Both the position numbers and the translations under genes were made by a program. From Amaurobius ferox (lineage: Eukaryota; Arthropoda; Arachnida; Araneae; Amaurobiidae), in assembly GCA_951213105.1 (NCBI GenBank), contig OX578139.1, positions 69,936,754-70,000,753 on the forward strand: DNA of 64,000 nucleotides. Reading direction: 5' to 3'. Positions 56,501 through 64,000 of the stretch are shown here, piece by piece; the stretch's first letter is position 1, and each line of letters starts with the position of its first letter. Below the pieces are notes generated by a model that was not told the DNA's origin, made no database searches, and saw only the letters and a list, made by a program, of their open reading frames with translations.

Positions 56501-59500
56501 AAGGGGGGGGGGGGTATTTTCCACATTACGGCAGTTAGTAAATAGTATACAAAATATATATGCATACAATATCATATTCAATTTAACTAGCTCTAGAAAA
56601 AGCTATTCAAATATCAATTTTTATACATTTTATAAAAATGCGAAAAAGGTTTTTTAACTAATAATACCATTGCTTCTTGAAATTTAGTCTGGTCTGCAAT
56701 GATAATACAGCACTGGTTTCTTATGATGAACACGTGTATATTTATGATGAACACGTGCATAGGATGAAAAATAAAAATAAATTGCATACCTTGTAGACGT
56801 AATCCCTTTTCTTTTGGTAATCCATTTCTTGAATTGCACGCTACTAAGCTACAAGAAAGTGTTTCATTCAGGGCCAAATAGGGTTATATTAACAGAACGT
56901 TTTGGCGAAAATGTCACTGACCATCGTCAGGCGTGCCAACTTTGATATTTGATTTCAATTTGGTCGAAGATGGAGGGCGCTGCGGTTTCGACTGAAACGT
57001 TTGTATATAATAGTTTGTGGATACCGAGTAAGATTTTTCTGCTTATTTTAACTAACTGTACTCTTTATTCGGTACAGCGCTCTTGAAAAGTACAAATTGT
57101 TTAAGAAAGTTTTATTGATCAAACGAAACATTTTTTTATATAGGATATATCAATAAAATATTACCGGTACATATTAACAGTCCGCATAAATATTTCATTT
57201 TATATTTTTAGCAAAATCATAAACTATGGAATAATAACCGTTATCTATTTAAGGCTTAACATATTACTGTCCATATGATTGGCGCTAAAATTATAACCAA
57301 TGACCCTTCGGTCTTAATATATGTAAAAGGAAAATTTGAACCTGATATGGCAGAATTAATGTCGATACGAAATCCACATCGTAATATTATTTCAAGTTTT
57401 GAAATTTTTCTTGATCACTTCTTTACTTGCTAAAATAGTTATTCGGGATGAAATCATGAAATAAAAATTTTACACACTCCCCACTTTCATATTTATTGAA
57501 AATAAGTTTTTGAATTGGCAACAGCTTTTTCGACAAAGAAAGTTAAACCATCTGAATATTACTACTTTTGACATGGCAACAGCCTTTTCAACAATGAAAG
57601 ATTAGATTTTGAAGATACAACAAAGAAACTAAAATTTTCCTACAAAAGTAGCATAAAAATATTTTCGATTTAAAATTGTATAACGAATAGAAATTTTCAC
57701 CGGATTGTAACCAAAATAGGAAGCGACATATGGCAATATATTCTAAATCGTCATACCAAACTGCAAATGATTTGAAGATATAGGTTATATCTTCTCTGGC
57801 CTTGACAGCCTTGAAAATTTCTCTATTTAAACGGATTAGGTCAGCGGTTGCATCTAGGTCTTTTTCTACTATAGAGAGATAAAGGAATATTTCAATAATT
57901 TAAATTAACAGATTCACAGGCCACAAAACTAAAGATGAATAATATTATTAACAAAAATTTAATAAATAAATAAATAACACTCATTATTTTTAATGCATTT
58001 CCTGCTGTTTTCTTGAAAGTAACAAAATTGCAAAAAGAAAATTCATAATAATAACATAATTAAATTTAAAGAGCCAATAATTTAAAAATCTCCCCGTAAT
58101 AAAATTCTTCTATTATCTGATCAAAATAATTTTCAGTAGTTCATTTTCAGTGGACATCAGAGATTTAAGCGGTTTTGTAATGCACGTGTTCGTAGCTCAT
58201 TCCTTTTATTTGTTTGAGTTTTGGTAATATCATTTCACTTCTTAAAACTGACATCTTTGAGTTACATTTCTTGGGGATCTCAGTCATTTAGGAGCCTCCA
58301 GGCGAAGGATTACTCACATACGCCCAATGGATAATGACTCTAACAGATTCGTATTATCTACGTGTTGCTGTGGTTTGAGCTCCAAGTGCAGCATAAGTAG
58401 CTATATTTTAATTTTTAAAGCACTTTACTGAAATTGTAATTGAAAAAGACACCCTGACGTTAAACGGTCTTCTGAAATTTCGCACAGAACTCCCCACTCC
58501 CTACGAGCATTTTTTAGCGGATAATGCTTCTACTTACTGTAATACTGGGCAATTGATTATATTAATATTGATGAGATGTATTAAAGTCAGCATTGAAGGA
58601 GACAACCACTATATAACCCTGGAAGGCAGAAAAAATTTAAAGGTCCTCAGGTCCTAGAAGTGTACGGCGCTGTAGAAAATTCACTGCCCTCTATTATTAG
58701 GTAAGCATTGAGCAAAAATATACAAATTAACACATTCTGGAATTTTATTGGTACCCCCTAATTTGCTGGTGCCCTAAACACATGCTTAGTGTGCCTATTG
58801 GGTAATCCAGCTCTGAGTATAGCGTGCACACAAAACCTTTCTGTTAATCAACTGAGAGTTGCTGTCCGAAATTTTGTATTACTTTAAAGAGAATAGTACC
58901 ATTACGAAGAGTTTAAGGGACGTGGGTTTGGATATTATACAAGATAAGTGATTGGTATTATTCGTTTGCTAGAACAGCTTGAAGTGACACCTATAATGGA
59001 TAAGCCAACGGCCCTACCGTGCTGAAAACACCGGTTCTCTTTAGATCCCCGAAGTCAAGCAGCATCGGGCGCGGTTAGTACTTGGGTGGGTGACTACCTG
59101 GGAACACCGCGTGCTGTTGGCACTTTTCGGCCGCGGTAGCGCGTTGGATTTGCACGCTGCCACAACTGCCGCCGTGTTCATGCGGAGTACGATCACGTTA
59201 AACATGTGAGTCCATAAGTCCTTCCAAGAGGTTTGCGTTAGGTTTTAGTCCTTCCAAGAGGTTTGCGTTAGGGGAAGGAGGGTACGGTTCCTGTGGATGC
59301 CTCCCCCCCTGGGTTCCGGTCTAAATTGGGTGGCACTTTCCGGCCGTCCAAGCAGTTACCGTACACCTTTCTGGTAGGTCGGACGGTCTGGGTCTCAACA
59401 ATCTATAATGGATAATCTGTTTCTTCACATAAATGAACTGTCATTGTTTCAGTTCGTCCAACCCCTGAATGAAAAGAAATCATTGGTTACTCTGGCCCAG

Positions 59501-62058
59501 TTTGATACAAAATTTGATTGCGACAGGCGTCCTGTTGTAGCTTTTCAACGCATTGACGAATATGGACAAGTGTTATACAATAGGGAACATAATATACTTA
59601 GTGCACATGTTCCCCATTCATAAAGTCATAGTGACCAATAAGTGCTCTGAAAACACTTGAAAATTGATTCTAGAATTTTAAATCTCTTCATATTAACGAC
59701 TGCAAAACAGACATGAGAGAATACATTTGGAGCAAAAACTCTAGTAAAAATCCCCTAAAAATGGTCAATTTAGTTATAAGGGTTTACGTTTTAATCTGGT
59801 TTGCCATTAAGACTTACAACTAGTTCCGATATGTGACAAAGAGTTGTTTTGCTGTTTATCCGGGAAAGTCAAAAAAAGTTGAGAACAGCATTCGTTCTCC
59901 AAAGTAATACTTTCCATGCAAATACCACAATGTTCTATTTGCGATGATAATTGATAAGTGACTTCTTATTTGTCATATCACGTATCAAAAGATAGTAAAG
60001 GCTAGGGAATGGGATAAAGCACCAAAAGTAGAGAAAGAAGTGCCAAATAAAAATAAAAATAGTACACCCAAAAGAAAAGACGAAATTTAGCAGTGACAGT
60101 AATAGGTGCTTTAGAATACCAAAGCTAAATTTTGAAGCATCTAATGGACGTGATATGATCAATTGAATCACAAAAATATAATTGCTCCTATTCTCGCTAA
60201 CATGACAATAGAAGAATTGAAAAAGCTGGCATCACACTGGATCACATCTGAAAGTTTATATTTTAGTGTTTCAGCGTCCCATACAAAGTGCGAAGAGATG
60301 TGTGGAACTTGGGGGTTGAGGCGGCTACCCACTGTTGTGGCAAACGAAATAGAGAGGGGAACATGCAGCCAAACTTCACTCGTGTACCAAGTTACCAAAC
60401 TTTCAAAATAAATCGCAGTTTTAGTTGATGGCTTATGTGGAAAAGAGCTTTCCCAGACAACGCCATATTGATCACATACTTCTGGCTATCTGTGCAGTCT
60501 TCTGGCTATCTGCGTATTCTTCTGGTTATCTGTTTGGATGATTGTATAGGTCTTGGGTAGGATTCGGTATGCAACCACACCCTTTTAGACAGTTCTAGGG
60601 CATTTCAGAAAGCGATGGAAATGAGTTGAAAGCAGTATAAAAACAATGATTTTCACTGGAGAGTAAATATTCTCTTTTTTCAAATTTCCGTGGCATTGAA
60701 ACAGGTCTCAGTGGTAGCTGAGGCTAGTTTACAGTTCTTTACACTTAATATATATAGACATAAACGCAATTTTTATTAACATCTGCTGGTTCTAAATGAA
60801 AAGAAAGCAAATATATGGGAAAGAAAAGTATTTGTTGCGGGGTTGCCAACCCACAAACACCTAAAAAATTTAGGGCCTTTGTTGCGAGCTATAATACTAT
60901 CATATCAGGGGAAAATTTTGTAAATGACTTCCTGATATGAAAATATGACCTTTTATTGATATTGCGAATTGGTCATAAAATTGTCGCTATTTTAGACTCC
61001 ACGTAATGTATATATAGCCCCCTACTTAAGGAAATATACAAAACTGCAAGGCACGCACATTAAAAGTGAAAAGGAGTCAGGTGCCTAACGATCAAAGACG
61101 TTTTAATAAAAGGTCTCCGCGGGACAAAAAGTTTGGCAACAACTGCTCTAGAGCTTCTTGTAGACTGCCTTAGTTCAGGAATGGGGGGGGGGGAGAGGGA
61201 CGAACATTAGCGTGTCCGCAAAGAGATGAACAGGGGTATCGGCCCGATACTCGAGCGTCAGAGAAAAAGAAACGGATCTCCAAGGGTCATATTACGCCTG
61301 TATAGCAGGCAGGTCAAAAGATCTCGTGAAGTGATCTTCAGAGGTTGGCGAGTGTCAGTGAGCAGGGGGGGGGCGGAGCCCTTATTAAAACTTAGATGAA
61401 TCTGTATTGGGAGTCGCATTTAATATGTATTTTTTCAACAAATTTACTTATTTCTTTAGATGAAATATGCATATCTGATGAACTTGGTAGCACAATGACC
61501 AACGGCCTGTATGACATAACGTGCCCTTGTGCGGACGATCTCAAGTGCATCCAAGAAAAATACATGGCAAATGGGGTAAGACCTCCTTTCATGTTTGTCA
61601 TTATAAAATATTCAGTGTTAAAATTTTGAATGAAAGTGCTCATTAGACCTCAAAAGGGGGGTGGCTCAAGAAAGTTATCGCAGAATGATTAAAGAAATAT
61701 GAAGGTGCCTAACACTAATGTTTGCTTAAGAGCGAAAAAATCTATGAAATAGCATAAATCGTAAATGTAGGCATTAAATTGTTAATATCGCGAATATGTG
61801 AACCGAATACTATCCTTCAAGAAGGATTCACTTGGAAAATGAATCAAAGTCGAAAGCAATCAGAATAAATTATACTTCTCAAAATCTCCATTTATCAGAA
61901 TTCTTTCACTTGAATAACCAATTTCATCAATTAATTAAATAAATTTTTTATAGATTTTAAAATGTAACAATAACCCACTTGACATACAAGCTATTGATTA
62001 TAACATAGAAAGACAAATAACGAAACGGTCTTCCACGAGATCAAACTTTTACATCTAA
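44340..62058 (+). CDS. Gene C: secreted MIT/prokineticin-like peptide with extended tail
   Basis: Four exons are proposed: 44340-44399 (signal), 49058-49172 (CysA), 61460-61575 (CysB) and 61954-62055 plus stop 62056-62058, together 131 codons. Phases are 0, 1 and 0. The core spacing is C-x5-C-x4-CC-x10-C-x9-C-x17-C-P-C-x5-C-x12-C. Differences from genes A and B: an additional cysteine seven residues before the core (N-C-D-V), giving eleven in the predicted mature chain, and a 30-residue tail after the last core cysteine that is rich in N, I, R and S and contains a dibasic K-R. Known: the core matches the prokineticin / MIT-like fold. Inferred: a secreted venom or cytokine-like peptide; the odd cysteine might allow dimerisation. 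Introns are 4,658, 12,287 and 378 bp. Confidence 0.75.
44400..45340. other. Gene C intron 1, left part
   Basis: It holds a TG repeat (44541-44574) and a short SINE-tail-like hairpin module (44757-44812, CAGGCCGTCCGGCTCGTCC ... GGACGACCGGG). Nothing else recognised. Confidence 0.5.
45341..46260 (+). mobile_element. Family II element, complete (about 920 bp)
   Basis: It starts TCTGATGTGGGCAGCACATG and ACTTTCCTTATAT, has a CA repeat (46088-46112) and ends in the hairpin ATATAAGGAAAG. It is in gene C intron 1, in the same orientation as the gene. Confidence 0.7.
46261..47014. other. Unassigned, gene C intron 1
   Basis: AT-rich; no gene or repeat recognised. Confidence 0.4.
47015..47312. repeat. 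Minisatellite, 25-bp unit, about 12 copies
   Basis: Unit CTAAATACAGGAGCCTTAGA plus TTTCC, nearly identical between copies. A family I-like end hairpin (ACTTTCTCTATACATTA... GTAGGGAAAG) lies at about 47345-47380, just beyond it. Confidence 0.95.
47391..48940. other. Unassigned, gene C intron 1
   Basis: No gene found. About 80 bases at 48155-48235 (AATAACTTTGTAAGGAAA, TTCATGA, TAGGTCT) resemble 40258-40335 downstream of gene B. This could be an old repeat or a trace of the gene duplication. Confidence 0.4.
48944..49040. repeat. Tandem repeat, 24-bp unit, four copies
   Basis: Unit CGAACATCARTTACGTACAA plus TAAT. It ends 18 bases upstream of the gene C CysA exon, inside the region where branch point and polypyrimidine tract are expected. 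Confidence 0.9.
49058..49172 (+). CDS. Gene C CysA exon
   Basis: The acceptor TTCTTTCAG and donor GTAAGT bound a 38-residue exon ending after one codon base. Order: N-C-D-V-A-T-K-L-C-K-S-Q-L-D-C-R-P-T-E-C-C, ten residues, C-V-Q-R-R-Q-L. The C-K-S-Q motif at the first core cysteine is shared with gene A, suggesting A and C are closer to each other here than to B. The first N-C is extra to the family pattern. Confidence 0.85.
49478..50780 (-). mobile_element. Family III element, short form (about 1.3 kb)
   Basis: Hairpin AACACTTTGCAACAAAGTTG..AAAGTGTT, CTGT run (49528-49554), then collinear with 35600-36928 to ATGATTGATCATTCTTG. It is in gene C intron 2. Confidence 0.7.
50805..51259 (+). repeat. 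Family I element, 3' part
   Basis: It lacks the start and runs from an A-rich block through ATAACGGTTAATCCTAGAG to the hairpin ending TGCAGGGAAAGTAAAAA. Confidence 0.65.
51260..51850. other. Unassigned, gene C intron 2
   Basis: Contains a GC-richer part at 51420-51600; no gene recognised. Confidence 0.35.
51853..52135. mobile_element. Short inverted-repeat element (MITE-like, about 280 bp)
   Basis: CATACCAGAAAAGTAGACAA at the left pairs with TTGTCTACTTTTCTGGTATG at the right; the arms extend about 75 bases, through the G-rich GGGGGGTTGTGACCCCC. No target duplication is clear. Confidence 0.7.
52151..52268. repeat. Imperfect palindrome, about 115 bp
   Basis: AAAATTGATATTATGCATAA..TGTCGAAA pairs with TTTCGACAATTTTGCATAAT..ATCAATTTT, around a loop of about 25 bases. 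Confidence 0.65.
52270..53100. other. Unassigned, gene C intron 2
   Basis: The part 52790-53035 is the second copy of the dispersed repeat seen at 15590-15790. Otherwise nothing recognised. Confidence 0.4.
53115..53402 (+). mobile_element. tRNA-headed SINE with intact B box
   Basis: A tRNA-like head (GGCGCGGTAGCCCATTGG, then B box GGTTCGATTCC at 53166-53176) is followed by a conserved body and a tail GGTCGGACGGTCTGGG with CAACAACAAC. Perfect target duplications ATAAAGCGCATGCG flank it (53101-53114 and 53403-53416). The head looks functional as a type 2 Pol III promoter; it is not a host tRNA gene because the copy is duplication-flanked and repeated. Confidence 0.85.
55261..55549 (-). mobile_element. 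tRNA-headed SINE, reverse copy
   Basis: Full length on the minus strand with the B box retained (GGGTTCGATTCCC at about 55502-55490). The 12-base duplication CTCTGACTGAAG flanks it (55249-55260 and 55550-55561). Confidence 0.85.
55566..55690 (-). repeat. Two SINE-tail hairpin modules
   Basis: Two adjacent units share the tail stem (CCGTCC ... GGACGG type) with different loops: CCCAAACCGTCCGGCTCGTCC ... near 55567 and CCCAGACCGTCCAACTCTTCC ... near 55638. A similar single unit lies at 44757-44812. The tail seems to exist apart from the SINE head. Confidence 0.6.
59004..59402 (+). mobile_element. 5S rRNA-headed SINE, complete (399 bp)
   Basis: Bases 59004-59121 are a full-length 5S rRNA-like sequence (GCCAACGGCC start, AAGTCAAGCAGCATCGGGCG, GGTTAGTACTTGGGTGGGTG, GTGCTGTTGGC end). 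They are fused to a tRNA-like remnant lacking the B box, then the common SINE body and CAACA tail. The identical 13-mer CTATAATGGATAA flanks the whole unit (58991-59003 and 59403-59415), so the 5S part moved with the element and is not a host 5S gene. A short direct duplication (TAGTCCTTCCAAGAGG, about 30 bases) lies in the body. Confidence 0.85.
61146..61459. other. Gene C intron 2, right end
   Basis: It starts with the hAT target copy and contains two G-runs (61182-61192 and 61366-61373). No repeat family recognised before the CysB acceptor. Confidence 0.5.
61460..61575 (+). CDS. Gene C CysB exon
   Basis: The acceptor is TTTCTTTAG and the donor GTAAGA. Two bases complete an asparagine codon. 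Order: N-E-I-C-I-S-D-E-L-G, a T/N/G-rich loop, D-I-T-C-P-C-A-D-D-L-K-C, then I-Q-E-K-Y-M-A-N-G. It starts only 315 bases after the right end of the outer hAT-like element, so that insertion stopped just short of it. Confidence 0.85.
61954..62058 (+). CDS. Gene C C-terminal exon
   Basis: The acceptor TTTTTTATAG is followed in phase 0 by I-L-K-C-N-N-N-P-L-D and a further 24 codons to TAA at 62056. The cysteine falls where the tenth family cysteine is expected. The tail after it is longer than in genes A (1 residue) and B (7). A family I repeat begins 34 bases after the stop and no convincing AATAAA was found close by. That leaves the 3' end less certain than for A and B. Confidence 0.6.
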   Translation: MLKCNNNPLDIQAIDYNIERQITKRSSTRSNFYI

Positions 62059-62091
62059 CAAATTTTGCTGATTGTGATTCGATTGAAAAAA

Positions 62092-62577
62092 TCTGATGTG
62101 GTCAGCACATGACTTTCTTTGCAGACTTATATCCACGTTTTCTTTATTTTAATTATATTTAATTCACTTTTAATTCAATTTTCGTTCTCATTTGGTAACT
62201 GGACTTATTTTCAAAGGTGACGTAGAGAAAATACTAAAAAATTAAAATATCTCGAGAACGGCCTGTTCTAGTGTAATGGGGCTGGTCTTATTCTTTTCAT
62301 CGTTAAAAATTATGTATAAAACAAGCATTTAATGGATATATTTGAGCATACGTAGTTTTTATTTTAGATTTTGACAATTTTTGTAGAATGTAGTATTAGT
62401 ATTTTTGTTAGAATGGATACAAAATCTGCACAGACAGACACACAGACGTCACGGAAAAAATGGTTTTTTCGTATTCTAGAGGTCTCGAAACGTGTAGATC
62501 CGTCGAAAACTCGAGTTGCGATTTTCGGCATGATTCCAATACTTTCCCTATACATTACCATGTATTGTAGGGAAAGC
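62092..62577 (+). mobile_element. Family I element, internally shortened (485 bp)
   Basis: The start TCTGATGTGGTCAGCACATG and the end hairpin (ACTTTCCCTATACATTACC... TGTAGGGAAAG) are both present, but the middle is shorter than in 8489-9231. It begins 34 bases after the proposed gene C stop and may supply its 3' UTR. Confidence 0.7.
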
Positions 62578-64000
62578 AAAAAAAAACTGTAACATTTATT
62601 TGTTTTAAATTTTTGGTGGTTGATTCGATTTGAAATATATTTCACTCTTCTAAACTACATAAGTATAGAATGCTGTGCGCCGAAAACCAAATTAATATAC
62701 GTAAAAGAAAAAGTATACGACAGTTTCAAATTTCGCCCATTAACATGAGATATAGCCGCCTATGATAATGACTTCAAAATTGTTATTTACTATTTATGAG
62801 CAAGATTTTATCATAATTACTATAACGTTTTAAGCACTACAAATTATACATTATTTGATCTGAAGTTAATTTAATATAAGTAAGTTTACGGTTTATGTTT
62901 CATTAGAAGGTCGTATAATAAATTATTCGCATGTGTTTGAGGATATTAAGCGTGTACCTTCATTTATATAATGATTGTGAGACAGACAGAACTATGGAAT
63001 ATTAATGTTTGAAAACGATATGGAATAATGTATAGAATATAGAATATTAATGTATTTTCCAAACATTAATATTACTATGGACTATTAATGTTTGGAAAAG
63101 TTAAATGGAGTCTAACACTCCAGAGATTGGGTAGTAAGTTGCTAACAGATAGTGAGAATTAAAAGACACTAGAGCGCAGATGTTTTGTGTGGGTAACAGT
63201 TAGTAGTAAGAAAACTAAAACAGTAGCAAAATGTATAAATGTTAGAGAACGTGATACGTTTAAACAAGCTGTAAAAAATGCAAACATAAATAGAAAATAT
63301 TGAAAAAGACTTAGGCTAATTAGAAGAAATAAGAAAAAAGCAACATTCAAATATGAAGGGGAGGAACCAACTGGTTTCAGAGACCATATGAAACCCCGCC
63401 AAATAAAATAGCACAAAACTGACTAAAATCCGGACAAAGGTAGACACATAACCGAAAAAAGAAGGAAGCAGACCAGAAAGGAAAAATTATACCTGAGATT
63501 TCCAACCGTAAGGAAAGACGGACAATAATTGTTAAAAAGGGGTTTAATTGTTAGAAAGGGGTTTAATTAAGAATCAAAGGAGAAAATTTTAAGGGATTTC
63601 AAAAGTTTGTGATAATTTATTGGATTTGTATATTATATTATAGGAGAGAATTTTAAGTCAGCATACATGTTCAAAGTAACCAAAACGGTTACTTTGAGAA
63701 CGGAACTTACCAAAGTAATCAAACGGTTACATGCAACTGTAAAGTCCAGTTATTTAATTTTTTCTCGAGTAACTTTAACGTTATTCAGTTGTTTATAACG
63801 CAGTAACAGCAACTAACTTATTACATTTTCAATATACATTTACCTAACTTTATTCTGTTTCGTGAATCATACTACACGATGCAGTTTCTAATAGACATTT
63901 TTACAGTTTAATTATGGACTCTGAAACAATCCCGAAACCTTAAGTTCTTCATTTTTACTTCATTTCTTCATTTCACCCTTCTGCAGTTCAGTGTTCTTAT
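62578..64000. other. Unassigned, 3' of gene C
   Basis: No gene found. Direct and inverted copies of ATTAATGTTTG/CAAACATTAAT lie at 63001-63095. AACGGTTACTTTGAGAACGG-type repeats occur near 63685-63730. Confidence 0.4.

Larger units (their letters stand above)
54938..58815. mobile_element. Inner hAT-like element (3.9 kb)
   Basis: CAGGGCCGGATAAAG at the left and TAATCCAGCTCTG at the right form inverted termini of hAT type. The flanking 8-mer AGTATAGC is identical on both sides (54930-54937 and 58816-58823). A 98-codon open frame at 54958-55254 starts just inside the left end but shows no domain I recognise. It carries a reverse SINE and a short TA run (56394-56415). No complete transposase seen. 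Confidence 0.8.
53553..61145. mobile_element. Outer hAT-like element (7.6 kb with nested insertions)
   Basis: The left end CAGTGGGTGTTGG and right end GTTTGGCAACAACTG are inverted, and both are flanked by the identical 8-mer CTCTAGAG (53545-53552 and 61146-61153). The arms are long inverted repeats: sequence around 53757-53810 matches 60870-60950 reversed, and 54657-54890 matches 59935-60171 reversed. After removing the nested element about 3.7 kb remains. No intact transposase was recognised. Confidence 0.75.

Noticed and set aside
59004..59121. Functional 5S rRNA gene
   Set aside because: The sequence is part of a SINE bounded by target duplications and continues directly into SINE body without a terminator T-run.
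59408..60411. Possible transposase fragments in the outer hAT-like element
   Set aside because: Neither the 71-codon nor the 82-codon frame shows a zinc finger, RNaseH or dimerisation motif I can recognise.

Overview
The window looks like nuclear DNA of an arachnid, most probably a spider. It is very AT-rich, has small coding exons in very long introns, and is dominated by short non-autonomous transposons and simple repeats. The only genes I can support are three same-strand copies of a secreted, cysteine-rich peptide family. Each copy has the ten-cysteine spacing of the prokineticin / MIT-like / astakine (colipase-type) fold. In spiders this fold is known both from venom peptides of the MIT-like class and from astakine-type haemocyte cytokines; the sequence alone does not separate the two. 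No bacterial, viral or housekeeping gene was recognised, and species assignment is not possible from what I can see.

The three genes share one exon plan: a signal-peptide exon, then CysA (N-terminal five-cysteine block), CysB (four cysteines with an invariant C-P-C), and a short C-terminal exon with the last cysteine. Intron phases are 0, 1, 0 in every case where they can be read. Gene A (1455-6409) lacks its signal exon, which should lie upstream of the window. Gene B (13539-40051) has introns of about 9.9, 0.6 and 15.7 kb. Gene C (44340-62058) has introns of about 4.7, 12.3 and 0.4 kb, a TATA box, an extra N-terminal cysteine and a longer basic C-terminal tail. Spacing from the first core cysteine is C-x5-C-x4/5-CC-x10-C-x9-C-x17/18-C-P-C-x5-C-x12/14-C.

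The rest is mostly repeats. Three related families (called I, II and III here) share one design: a subterminal inverted repeat at the start, a terminal hairpin at the other end and, near the hairpin, a CTGT/GACA or CA/TG microsatellite. This resembles Helentron-associated (HINE/DINE-1-like) elements. SINEs form a second group. Some carry a tRNA-like head and some carry a 5S rRNA-like head fused to a tRNA-like part; three copies have exact target-site duplications (TSDs). DNA transposon remains include a 7.6-kb hAT-like element with a 3.9-kb hAT-like element nested in it (both with perfect 8-bp TSDs), two TTAA-flanked foldback elements of about 780 bp, and a TA-flanked MITE split by a family I insertion.

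Layout: 1-1454 SINE and repeat debris upstream of gene A CysA; 1455-6510 gene A; 6511-13538 intergenic microsatellites and family I/II copies; 13539-40115 gene B with repeat-filled introns; 40116-44256 intergenic with a foldback element; 44257-62058 gene C, whose second intron holds the nested hAT pair and two SINEs; 62059-64000 a family I copy and unassigned sequence.
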